NCBI RefSeq assembly: GCF_002284565.1
Contig: NZ_NPKI01000017.1
Span: forward strand, 62,001 to 126,000
DNA from: Mesorhizobium mediterraneum
GTDB lineage: Bacteria; Pseudomonadota; Alphaproteobacteria; Rhizobiales; Rhizobiaceae
Direction: 5' to 3'
DNA length: 64,000 nt
Shown: positions 25,848 to 34,559 of the stretch, piece by piece
Position numbering within the stretch: position 1 is the stretch's first letter
Layout: every line of letters begins with the position of its first letter
Notes under the pieces: model-generated
The model's database searches: none
Seen by the model: only the letters and a program-made list of their open reading frames with translations
Told to the model about the DNA's origin: nothing
Made by a program: the position numbers and the translations under genes

Positions 25848-25923
25848 AGCGCCGTGCTTCCTTTTGGGCGCGCAAAGGACGCTCTACGCATCGTGCTTTC
25901 CAAAAATCGATTTCGATTTTTGG
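25846..25923. terminator. Palindromic element acting as bidirectional terminator
   Basis: A first imperfect stem (25846-25885, AGAGCGC...GGACGCTCT) of a rhizobial repeat type starts inside the response-regulator stop codon. It is followed by a perfect 11-base hairpin, CCAAAAATCGA (25900-25910) with TCGATTTTTGG (25913-25923). This lies between two convergent genes and fits a two-way terminator. Confidence 0.6.
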
Positions 25924-25944
25924 GCCGATGTTTGAGCGGATGCG

Positions 25945-27693
25945 TTAGGGGCCGATTTCCTTGCGTGACAGCCGTAGCGAATATCGCAGCCCGCGATCCG
26001 ATATTTCCAGCTTGGGGGAGTGACCGACAAGCGGCGCCCCATCCACCCCGATTATCATGGAACCAAAACCATGACGGACAACGCTTGAAGTCCGCCGCCG
26101 CCCCGATTCCACCCAATTGAACACGATGTCACTGCCCGCATCTTCCGATGCGAACGTCCAATTTACTTCGATCCGGCCTTTTGGATCGCCAAGCGCTCCA
26201 TGTTTCAAGGAATTGGTCGTCAGCTCGTGAACAATCATCGCAAAGCTCTCGGCAGCGCCGCCTGATATCACCACGGAGGGGCCGCTGATCGATATGTCGC
26301 GTGTCCCCATATACGGCTGCAACTCCTGGACAACGAGATCGTGGAGCATCCCCGACGCATTGCCGTTGCGTGACAGCAGCAGATGCGTTGCTTCGAGCGC
26401 ACGAATCCGGTCGATGAGCGTCTCCTTGTACTTGGCGACATTGTTTTCGGGAACATCGGCCATGTTCACGAGCGCCGTGATCACTGGGAACAGGTTGCTG
26501 AATCTGTGACGTTGTTCCAGCATAATGCGCTCCCGCTTCTTTGCCGCGGCGCGCAGCAGTGTGGTTTGTCGCCGCTCCGTCAGGTCGGCGGCCACTCCGA
26601 GCCGCTGTAGACGATCATCGTATTTCTCTTCCCTTCCGCGTAAGGCAACCCAGCGGATATGGCCGTCCGGTCGTCGGACGCGAATCTCGACGTCGTAGTT
26701 CGTGACCGATGCGAGCTTTCTCGATGCCAACAGCTTTGGCCAGTCCGCCGGATGGATGACGGCCGTCAGGTCCTCGAGGCGGCGGCTAGCCGCTGGGGGC
26801 AGCCCGAGAATGTCCCAGAACGTGCCCGAGCCGGTGACGATCCCGTCTTTAAGGTCGATCCGCCACGTGGCCAGGCGTCCAGCAGACAAAGCGAGATCTA
26901 GCCACTCCTTCTGAGCCCGAAGCGCTTCGTGTGCAGCCCGCCGTTCCGAAATATCGTCGACCACCACGAAGATGCTCTCTAAGAGCACCCCATCGGGCAT
27001 GGACGAAGACAGGGTTAGCCGAGCCCAGAATGCCGTGCCGTCCTTTCGTGTCAGACGAACCTCCGAAGCGAACGAAGCACTGTCGTTACCCAGGCCCGCC
27101 AACAACTGCGCCAAGGCATCGCGGTCGGCCGGATGAACGAGTGTCCTGAGCCGCAAATGGGCAAGCTCCTCCTCCTTGTAACCTGTCATCTCACAAAGAC
27201 GTCTGTTGGATTGCAGCAGCTCACCATCCTCGTTGGTGTTTGCAAATCCCATGGCAGCACGTTCGAAGGCCCAACGGTAGCGGCTCTCGGTTGCTTCGAC
27301 GGCGGAGAGCCTGACCTCGGCGATTTCCAGCAGCTCACGCAAGTCCTGGCGCAGCCGATGGAACGTCATGGCAATCACCCCGCCCGAAACCAGAAGCAGG
27401 ATGGCGCGCGCCCAATCTTCGCTGGAGATCTGACCATGCAGGGTACCCCGTGCCCATAGGCCGGCTGCCACCATCAGGATCGTCGCGGCAAGCGCGGGCG
27501 CGCGATCTTCAAGATAGGAAATGATAATAATAGCTGGAATAAACTCTAGAAAACTCGAGCCTTCCCCAATGTATACTGACGCTTTTGTTTCGAATATCAG
27601 TGTGGCGACTAGTACCGATGCGGACGCAATATGAGTTAGCAATCTGGCTGACGGGTCCGAATTCCACCTGCGAGAATGCGAGTTCATAGGCAT
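25945..27693 (-). CDS. HWE-family sensor histidine kinase with two PAS domains
   Basis: Membrane sensor kinase of 582 residues. Several hydrophobic helices (about 20-120) precede a PAS domain (about 145-265, AFERAAMGFANTNEDGELL and EVRLTRKDGTAFWARLTL) and a second PAS-like fold (about 275-395, with WALRGREEKYDDRL-like end). The phosphorylated His is expected in QRHRFSNLFPVI. The ATPase part has VHELTTNSLKHGAL and the W-x-E of the HWE family in FNWVESG. Start 27693 is used; 27687 is equally possible. It is convergent with the NarL-type regulator and divergent from the LuxR-type regulator. Confidence 0.87.
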   Translation of the reverse strand: MPMNSHSRRWNSDPSARLLTHIASASVLVATLIFETKASVYIGEGSSFLEFIPAIIIISYLEDRAPALAATILMVAAGLWARGTLHGQISSEDWARAILLLVSGGVIAMTFHRLRQDLRELLEIAEVRLSAVEATESRYRWAFERAAMGFANTNEDGELLQSNRRLCEMTGYKEEELAHLRLRTLVHPADRDALAQLLAGLGNDSASFASEVRLTRKDGTAFWARLTLSSSMPDGVLLESIFVVVDDISERRAAHEALRAQKEWLDLALSAGRLATWRIDLKDGIVTGSGTFWDILGLPPAASRRLEDLTAVIHPADWPKLLASRKLASVTNYDVEIRVRRPDGHIRWVALRGREEKYDDRLQRLGVAADLTERRQTTLLRAAAKKRERIMLEQRHRFSNLFPVITALVNMADVPENNVAKYKETLIDRIRALEATHLLLSRNGNASGMLHDLVVQELQPYMGTRDISISGPSVVISGGAAESFAMIVHELTTNSLKHGALGDPKGRIEVNWTFASEDAGSDIVFNWVESGRRRTSSVVRHGFGSMIIGVDGAPLVGHSPKLEISDRGLRYSLRLSRKEIGP

Positions 27694-27949
27694 AGGCTAC
27701 AACCTTTTAACTAGGCCGTCGAGACTAGAGCAAAAAACGTACAACCTAGTACGACTGCCGGATTGCCATACCACTATCACAGCGCGCATTTTATCAGGGC
27801 GGGGGAGCATGACTTGGTCAGAACTCCTCAGAATATATCGAATTTTAAGTTAGATAGGGCCCATTTTTGTGAGCCCTATACATAAAAGTTTGTTTGTAAA
27901 TCCCGGACAATTTGTTTCGGGATAGTGAACCTTGGGGAAGGTTGGAAAA

Positions 27950-28660
27950 ATGACTCTGATCGATAGACACAGTGATGCTGTTGCGGGCAACCGATACATT
28001 GCGATGGGCGCCAAGTATAACGCTGAGGCGAAGATGGCGCGGCCCTCATATGCTTATCCTTCAGCGCGTGCAGCAGATCGTGCGGACGCAGGGGTCGACG
28101 AACCAAGGAGACGCAGCCTGGAATCCATCACCGGCATGCTTGATCGCATCGGCTGTGGCTATCTCGTGCTGAACCGCGAAAGAAAAGTAATCGAATGGAA
28201 CGCAGCCGCTCAAACCACGCTGGAGCGCCAGGGCGAAGCGGCTGAAACAGCCGGTGGGCTTTCGATAGCTCTAAGGCGGCTGATCGCAAATGTTCCGGCT
28301 CATTTCCTGCCGGGCTCACTGTCTTGGGTGGTGATCCGCAGCAGAGGCGACAGGCCGGTGATACTGAAAGAGAACGGACTTATCGCTCCTGACGGAACCA
28401 GCATCGTGGCATTGCTGGACCGTGAGAACAGATCGGGACCAAATCCTCAGACACTGCAAAGGATGTTTGGCTTGACGAGCGCAGAAACACACTTGGCGTT
28501 GCGCTTGGCTCAGGGCGATGCGCCGTTGGAGATCGCCCGCAGTTGGCGCCTCAGCCGCACAACGATCCGCTCACAGCTTGCCTCGCTTTTCGCCAAGACA
28601 GAGACGAGACGTCAGGCGGAACTGGTGGCTCTTCTGGGGCGCATTTCGGTCTTGCCATAA
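27950..28660 (+). CDS. LuxR-type transcriptional regulator with PAS-like sensor
   Basis: A 236-residue regulator. Residues about 60-165 form a PAS-like sensor (LDRIGCGYLVLNRERKVIEWN) and 170-230 a LuxR-type helix-turn-helix (LTSAETHLALRLAQGDAPLE, then SRTTIRSQLASLFAKTET). It has no receiver, so it may respond to a ligand or redox state rather than to phosphorylation. ATG 27950 is used; an in-frame TTG at 27932 would add six residues. It lies divergent from the HWE kinase across a 256-base A/T-rich region with an imperfect palindrome (AGGGCCCATTTTTGTGAGCCCT). Confidence 0.82.
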   Translation: MTLIDRHSDAVAGNRYIAMGAKYNAEAKMARPSYAYPSARAADRADAGVDEPRRRSLESITGMLDRIGCGYLVLNRERKVIEWNAAAQTTLERQGEAAETAGGLSIALRRLIANVPAHFLPGSLSWVVIRSRGDRPVILKENGLIAPDGTSIVALLDRENRSGPNPQTLQRMFGLTSAETHLALRLAQGDAPLEIARSWRLSRTTIRSQLASLFAKTETRRQAELVALLGRISVLP

Positions 28661-28904
28661 GGGGCTGCCGCCTAGAGCATGTTCCATCCCGATAGAATCG
28701 GGATGGAACTCTAAACTTGTTATTTTGCCATGATCTTTCCTGAAAGCCGGTTTGCGCTTTTCGGGATCCGGGCGCCGGCATCCAACAGGATTCAGGCAAC
28801 CGGAATTTGGAACTGTTCCAGTAAGTTGCCCTTCGAATTCGGTTTGAACGTGTTGTCCCGTTAGAGACCCCGCCGCTGACGCTCGGGGGCCAACAGTTGC
28901 ACTG
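28661..28904. repeat. Terminator hairpin followed by rhizobial repeat
   Basis: Immediately after the regulator stop there is a perfect 13-base hairpin: GTTCCATCCCGAT (28681-28693) pairs with ATCGGGATGGAAC (28697-28709). It is followed by a motif of the CATGATC...GAAA...CGGTTT...TTTTCGGGATC type (about 28730-28768), common in rhizobial intergenic DNA. No gene is seen before the decayed flippase copy begins near 28905. Confidence 0.6.
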
Positions 28905-30043
28905 CTGCCATGCCAAGAATTTGACTGATTTCAAGTTCCTTGCGAGCAGTATCTGAAAAGAAAAAGGTCAAAGCGGCGGATCATGCCGAACAGTGTCGCC
29001 GCCGCCAGGGATCTTTGCAGAGCAAACCTGGCTACAGCGCAATCAACAGCTGCGCCCAAGCTGGTCAACCCCGCACCACCGATATAGATCAAAAGAGCGA
29101 AGATGCTAGCGTAGCCAAAGCTCCGACCCATGTCTTCGTTGTAGGGCAAAACTATATCCGCTGGAGCGGTGGAGGCCGCGGAGACTCGGGTGGACTTCGG
29201 ATCGCTGCGATGGTCAATATCGCTTGCGTCAGCGTCGAGCCTTTCATGGCCTTGGCCGCGTTTGGCCGTAGGTCCACCTCCGGTCTGCAAGCTCTTCGAG
29301 ATTATTTTCTGCTCGACTGACTGAATGCTCTCTAACGATGATTGGTTGCTGAGCGTTTCGATTGGAATTATTTTTCGGTTCGATTGCACGAGAATGTCAT
29401 TTATGGTTTGAAACACCCCAAAAGCGCGAAGGTTCGTATCGAGATCTGCCTCGAAAATTCGCTCTGCAGGCGGTTCATGCTCCATCCGCTGCAGCAAGCG
29501 TGTCTCCACGATCGTTTGTGGCACCACAACTCGGAGCGTGAAATCGGCGACTGGCGCTAGGCTGAGCGCCTTTGCAAGCGTGACATTGTCTGCGGTTTCG
29601 TTGAACATTGCCAGGGACCCAATCACTCGGACATAGCCCTGATCGAATATTATTACGTCTCTAGATTGCTTCGCTTGATCCCAGCAGCGCGAAAGGTTCA
29701 ATATATATTGCCCGAGCCGGGCGCGCCACATTCGTTTTTTTTGGCGGAAGAATTCTGATCATGGAAAAGGGATGTCGAAAGATTGCTTCTTCCTCTCGGA
29801 GAAAGCAATATTTTTGAAGTTGAAAATACCGCAGCCAGAATTCTGGAAATGAACAGGAAGATTCCCAGATCGAACCTTCCTTCCCTGGTGCTAGGCTGGT
29901 AACTGAGGACAACCTCGGCGTGGTATCCTTCCCTGCGCAGTCGCCGGGCAAGATCGTGAGCAAACGTTGTCTTGCCAGATCCGGGCGGTCCGAAGATCTC
30001 AATGATCATGGGGTCGAATCCGTTGGTGGCGATACTCTCGCGC
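28905..30043 (-). pseudogene. Decayed tandem copy of the P-loop kinase-flippase gene
   Basis: This stretch matches about 31010-32308 of the neighbouring intact fusion gene. The reading frame starts at 30009 (MIIEIFGPPGSGKTTFAH) and follows the intact protein to about residue 75. It then shifts frame (after LSTSLF) and continues in another frame, with FDQGYVRVIGSLAMFN and DIVLPYNEDMGRSFGYASIF, into the first flippase helix. There, roughly 150 bases are missing between IGGAGLTSL and RFALQRSLAAATLFGM, and everything after is lost. The copy already contained the kinase-flippase joint, so the fusion is older than the duplication. Its Walker A is canonical (GKTT), unlike the intact gene. Confidence 0.85.
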
Positions 30044-30045
30044 GA

Positions 30046-32265
30046 TCAGCGCATGAACCAATACCGTTGCCGGCCGTCGACTGCGCTTGCTCTGAACGAC
30101 GCTAGCGCAAAGATCAGCGCAGGCATGATCTTCAGTCGTTTGCTGATATAGATTGCCATAACCACGTTCCAAACGGCCAATGCAAGCGCCAAGCCTACTG
30201 CGGCGCCCAGCGGACCGTAAAGCTCGATTCCTGCCGCACAGCCTATGATGCCGGCAGTCGCGCCAACGATCATGGCTGCTGCTGCTGCCCATTCGTTTCC
30301 GGTCATGGTCAAGAGATTCAGCTGGGGCCCGCACAGCGCGACAAAGACATACCCGAAGATCAGTACCCGCGCGATGGGTGCTCCTGTGCTGAAATCGTCA
30401 CCGAACCAGTTCATGAGAGGTTTAACAATCACAACCAGCGGGATAGCCATCGCTATGGCGCCGGCGGCGGAAAGTATGGCGGCTCGTGAAAACAACTGCT
30501 GCAGACCCTTCCGATCGCCTCGGGTATGAAGGGCAGCCGCTGCCGGCGAAAACATCACGCCGACGGCCACGAGGGCAAGACTCACAAGCAACGCGACGTT
30601 CAGTCCCAAGGCGAAGATTCCTGCGTCTCGAATATGACCTGTCCAGCCGAGCACCATAACCCCAGCCCGACTGATGAAAATATCGAGCCCAGCCATGAGC
30701 ATGATTGGTGGAACCGCCGCCCACCACTCTTGCGACGCGTCGCTGGGTTGAGTGTGCCGCAACCCAGGCGGCTGAAATTTTGCCACCATGATGAACACCA
30801 GTCCGACCGTGATGCCCGAACTTGCCAGCACCGCCTGCATCACCAAGGGTGCGTTGAGGGTCCATGATCCGGAAAAGGCCGCGACTCCCAGCAACATCAA
30901 CAACAGGCCGTCGCGCACGATGCGTTCCGGCAAAAGGGCTGAGACACCACCGCCGAAGGCACGGATAAGTGCTGCGCCCAATGCGGAAGCGGTGACCAAG
31001 GGGACCGCGGCCATGCCAAGGAGCTGGCTGATTTCAAGTTCCTTGTGGGAGGGATCTGAAAAGAAAAAGATCAGAACGGCGCCGATCATGCCGAACAGTG
31101 TCGCCGCCGCCAGCGATCTTTGCAGAGCGAACCTGACTACACCATGTGCCAGGTCAAGCCGCCCGTTTGCCCTATAGGTGGACACGAAGCGCAGTAAGGA
31201 AATATTGAAACCAAGCGTTGCAAGATAGCCGAGCACGGAGGTCCAGGCCAGGACATAGGAATAGATGCCATAGCTGGTGGAACCGACGAGGCGCGCAATC
31301 AACAACTGCGCCAAGCTGGTCAACCCAGCACCGCCGATATAGATCATCAGAGCGAAAATACTGGCGTAGCCGAGGCTCCGGCCCATGTCTTTCTTGTGAG
31401 ACAAAACTATATCCACCGCGGCAAGAGAGGCCACAGAGGTTCGTGCGGTCTTCACAGGATTACAATCGTCGATGTCGCTTGGGTCAGCGTCGAATGTCTC
31501 GTGGTCTTGGCTGGCTTTGGCCGCAGGTCCACCTCCGGCTTCCACAATTTTCGAGATTATCTTCCGCTCGACACATTGAATGCCTTCTAACGACGACTGA
31601 TCGTCGAGAGTTTGGATCGGAATGATTTTTCGGTCGGACGCGACAAGGATTTCATTTATGCTTTGAAACACCCCAAAAGCGCGCATGTTTGTGTCAAAAT
31701 CTGCCTCGAAAATTCGTTCGGCAGGCGCTTCATGCTCCATCCGCTGCTGCAAGCGTGTCTCCACGATCGCGCGTGGCGCAACAACTCTGAGCGTGAAATC
31801 AGCCGCGGGCGCGAGGCTGAGCGCCTTTGCGAGGGCGGCCCTGTCTGCGGTTCCATTGAACATTGCCAGCGACGCGATCGCCTGGACGTAGCCCTGATCG
31901 AATATGACCACATCTCTGGATTGCTTCGCCTCATCCCAGCGGCGCGAAAGCTTCAAAATGTGCTGCCAGAGCCGAGCTCGCCATATTCGTTTTTTTGGCG
32001 GCATCATTCTTATTATGGAAAGGGACGTTGAAAGATCCTTGATCCTGCCTCTTGGAGAAAGCAGGATTTTTGATGTTGAAAATATTGCCGATATGATCCT
32101 GAAAATTGCCAGGAAGATTCCGAGATCGACGCTCGATCCCCTCTCGCGAGGCCGGTGACTGAGGGCGACCGTGACCTGGTACCCCTCCCCGCGCAGTCGC
32201 CGGGCAAGGGCGTGAGCGAACGTTCTCTTGCCGGATCCAGGCGGTCCGAAGAGTTCAATGATCAT
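30046..32265 (-). CDS. P-loop kinase-like domain fused to Wzx-type polysaccharide flippase
   Basis: A 739-residue fusion. Residues 1-250 resemble a small-molecule or nucleotide kinase with a P-loop (IIELFGPPGSGKRT), VVIFDQGYVQAIASLAMF (Walker B-like region), LRVVAPRAIVETRLQQR (lid-like arginines). A hydrophilic linker (about 250-300) leads to a 12-14-helix Wzx/MATE-type flippase starting DMGRSLGYASIFALMIYIGG with RLVGSTSYGIYSYVLAWTS, a normal opening for repeat-unit flippases. The residue after the P-loop Lys is Arg14 instead of Ser/Thr, so magnesium binding may be lost. The start 32265 matches the tandem copy; the 88 codons upstream in frame are not family-like. It follows the Wzz gene by 73 bases. 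Confidence 0.85.
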   Translation of the reverse strand: MIIELFGPPGSGKRTFAHALARRLRGEGYQVTVALSHRPRERGSSVDLGIFLAIFRIISAIFSTSKILLSPRGRIKDLSTSLSIIRMMPPKKRIWRARLWQHILKLSRRWDEAKQSRDVVIFDQGYVQAIASLAMFNGTADRAALAKALSLAPAADFTLRVVAPRAIVETRLQQRMEHEAPAERIFEADFDTNMRAFGVFQSINEILVASDRKIIPIQTLDDQSSLEGIQCVERKIISKIVEAGGGPAAKASQDHETFDADPSDIDDCNPVKTARTSVASLAAVDIVLSHKKDMGRSLGYASIFALMIYIGGAGLTSLAQLLIARLVGSTSYGIYSYVLAWTSVLGYLATLGFNISLLRFVSTYRANGRLDLAHGVVRFALQRSLAAATLFGMIGAVLIFFFSDPSHKELEISQLLGMAAVPLVTASALGAALIRAFGGGVSALLPERIVRDGLLLMLLGVAAFSGSWTLNAPLVMQAVLASSGITVGLVFIMVAKFQPPGLRHTQPSDASQEWWAAVPPIMLMAGLDIFISRAGVMVLGWTGHIRDAGIFALGLNVALLVSLALVAVGVMFSPAAAALHTRGDRKGLQQLFSRAAILSAAGAIAMAIPLVVIVKPLMNWFGDDFSTGAPIARVLIFGYVFVALCGPQLNLLTMTGNEWAAAAAMIVGATAGIIGCAAGIELYGPLGAAVGLALALAVWNVVMAIYISKRLKIMPALIFALASFRASAVDGRQRYWFMR

Positions 32266-32338
32266 GGGTCCAATCCGATCGTGGCAATACCCGCGCGATT
32301 TCCGCGACCGTCGTTGCTTCGACGTCCGCTTGTGACGC

Positions 32339-34558
32339 TCATGATGGTTCCTCAAGCAAAAGATCAGCACTGTCCCCGAACTGGTAACTGGCATGCTTCT
32401 TGAGATTAACCTGCGTGAGAACGCTCCCCACAGGGACCGAAACCGACGCATCGCTCGCAAGCGTTTCCAAAACCCCACGCGCCATGCTGCGTCGCGTCCT
32501 GCCCCAGCGAACGGCGAAAAGAACCGCATCAGCCCAGCCAGTCAGAAGCCCGGCCTCCGGTCCTCCAAGTCCCACCGGTCCATTTATGATGACGACGCTG
32601 TAGATCGAGTGCAGCTCATCCGTGAACAGGGAACTGTCGGCCGTGGAAAGCAATGCCAGCAGATCCTCCGAGGGTGCGAGAGCCATGAAGTCGATTCCGA
32701 TTTCAGGCATTCCCGCGATTGCATCGCGCAAGGCACAGCGTTCACTCACATAGTCTCCGAAGAAAAAGTGAGGCTTGAGAGCCTTGAATTCGTCCAGGAA
32801 TTCGTTCGTGAGGCGGGCGCCCGTACGGTCAAGATCGAGGAAAAGCACTCGTCCCCCCAGTCGGGTGGCTGCCAAGGCCAGGCTCCATGCAAGCTCGGTC
32901 TTGCCATCATCCTGGACGCTGGACGTTACGAGAATGACGTGCGACGAGCGATCCCCCGCTTGCTTGGGCGCCGCGGCGATAAGCAGGGACGTCACGGCGC
33001 GGCTGTATCTGGACCTCTGCTGCGCTAAAACCAGCTGCTTCAGCCGCTTGGCGTGCATCGTGGGAGCTTGTGGTATCAGCCCCAAGCATGGAACCCCGAG
33101 CGCTGCTTCAGTTTCGGCCTCGCCGCGCAAGGTCTGATCGAGGCGGTTGCGAATAACAACGAAGACGCCGCCAAGAAGCCCAAACACAACCATACCGGGT
33201 GGAATAAGGAAAATCGGCGACAGGGTCTTTGGATTCGTCGGCGGCCATGCCGCCGAAAGGACCGACACTCCGGCCGAGGGAGTTGCGATGCGCCGTATCA
33301 ATTCCTGTTGTTGGGTCAGAAGCTGGTTGTATCGTTGCGTCAAGATACTGACCTGCGGCTCCAGCGCACGCAGCCCGGACAGCCGGCCCGCGGTATCGGC
33401 CACAACCGCATCGAGCACATCCTTGCGGCTTTCCAGAGCTGCAATTTGGGCACGGTAGATGCTGGCCTCCGCTGCGATCCGAGCGGTGGCTTGTTCGATC
33501 TCGCGATTGATCGCATCGCGCAGATTTTTATCTGCCGCGTCATTGGCCTGGCGAGCCGCCAATTCGGCCAACACCGGCGATCCGATGGCTTGAGCGAGCG
33601 AGGCGACCGATGCCCCCTCCTTTCGCAGTTCCTGAATACGTCGAAGGCGAGATTCCGTGGCGGAGAGATCTGCTTTCGACAAGGAAATCTGCTGGCTGAG
33701 TTCAGCCGTCTCCTTAGCGGCGTTGTCCGCAGCACCTTGGTCGATTGCACCATGACTCAGCCGATACTTTTCCAGGCGATCGGTCGCTGCTGCCAGATCG
33801 CGTTGCACACCTGGCAGGGCAGCGACTATCGAGGTGAGTTCCACTCTGTCCGCTGCCTGACGTCTCTTTGCGAGATCGTCGATGTACGATTGGGCGAATG
33901 TATTAGCTACCATTGCGGCTCGCGCCGGATCCGGATCGGTAAAGCCTATGCTGATGACTCTCGATCGCAGCTCCTGGCCAACCCTCATGCCCTTCCGCAA
34001 CGCCTTTAGTTCAGCCGCATCCGCAGCGTCCGGCTTGCTCTGCGGCAAAATTCCGCCCAACAGACCGTCTGCAAATGAGCGCAAATTCGGCCGGTCGCCA
34101 CGAGCGGGGTTGGGACGAGAATTTCCAGTTCCGGCATCACCTTGTTCAGCAGTGCTGCCAGCCTCCGTCTTGCGCAGCGCTGCCATCACGCGTCGCAGAT
34201 TTCCTTGCGACAACAGCATGGTTATATTGTCGTCAATGCTGGCATCCAGCATCTCCGAGGCGGGCTCCGCGCCGGCGGGCCCGTTCCTGCTCGGAGCATC
34301 GAGAATAACTTGCGTGCTCGCCTCATACCCGACGGGAACTGCCAAACCCGCAAGCCCGGCCAAAACACCGCCCAGGGCTACCATGGCGAGCAGGAACCAT
34401 TTTCTCCTCGCGATGGTCGTGAGTAACTGATGGATCGGGGCCTGCGTGTCCATCGGCTCACGCAGCGGGCGCCTCATGCGCGGCCTGGTCTCGTGCGCGG
34501 CAACGTGCATCTCAGTGGCGCGCGGAAGTTGCTTGCGGCTGACTATGGAACCTTCCAT
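32339..34558 (-). CDS. Wzz/GumC-type chain-length determinant with BY-kinase-like domain (ExoP-like)
   Basis: Polysaccharide co-polymerase controlling chain length and export. The 739-residue product has two membrane helices (about 52-72, WFLLAMVALGGVLAGLAGL, and about 440-462, FLIPPGMVVFGLLGGVFVV) flanking a periplasmic part with a long coiled coil. The C-terminal cytosolic ATPase has VTSSVQDDGKTELAWSLA as Walker A and RVLFLDLD as Walker A'. Only one Tyr lies near the C-terminus (KKHASYQFGD), so the Tyr-rich tail of ExoP-type kinases is missing. It follows asnB by one base, in the same operon, and would act with the OPX protein. Confidence 0.88.
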   Translation of the reverse strand: MEGSIVSRKQLPRATEMHVAAHETRPRMRRPLREPMDTQAPIHQLLTTIARRKWFLLAMVALGGVLAGLAGLAVPVGYEASTQVILDAPSRNGPAGAEPASEMLDASIDDNITMLLSQGNLRRVMAALRKTEAGSTAEQGDAGTGNSRPNPARGDRPNLRSFADGLLGGILPQSKPDAADAAELKALRKGMRVGQELRSRVISIGFTDPDPARAAMVANTFAQSYIDDLAKRRQAADRVELTSIVAALPGVQRDLAAATDRLEKYRLSHGAIDQGAADNAAKETAELSQQISLSKADLSATESRLRRIQELRKEGASVASLAQAIGSPVLAELAARQANDAADKNLRDAINREIEQATARIAAEASIYRAQIAALESRKDVLDAVVADTAGRLSGLRALEPQVSILTQRYNQLLTQQQELIRRIATPSAGVSVLSAAWPPTNPKTLSPIFLIPPGMVVFGLLGGVFVVIRNRLDQTLRGEAETEAALGVPCLGLIPQAPTMHAKRLKQLVLAQQRSRYSRAVTSLLIAAAPKQAGDRSSHVILVTSSVQDDGKTELAWSLALAATRLGGRVLFLDLDRTGARLTNEFLDEFKALKPHFFFGDYVSERCALRDAIAGMPEIGIDFMALAPSEDLLALLSTADSSLFTDELHSIYSVVIINGPVGLGGPEAGLLTGWADAVLFAVRWGRTRRSMARGVLETLASDASVSVPVGSVLTQVNLKKHASYQFGDSADLLLEEPS

Positions 34559-34559
34559 C

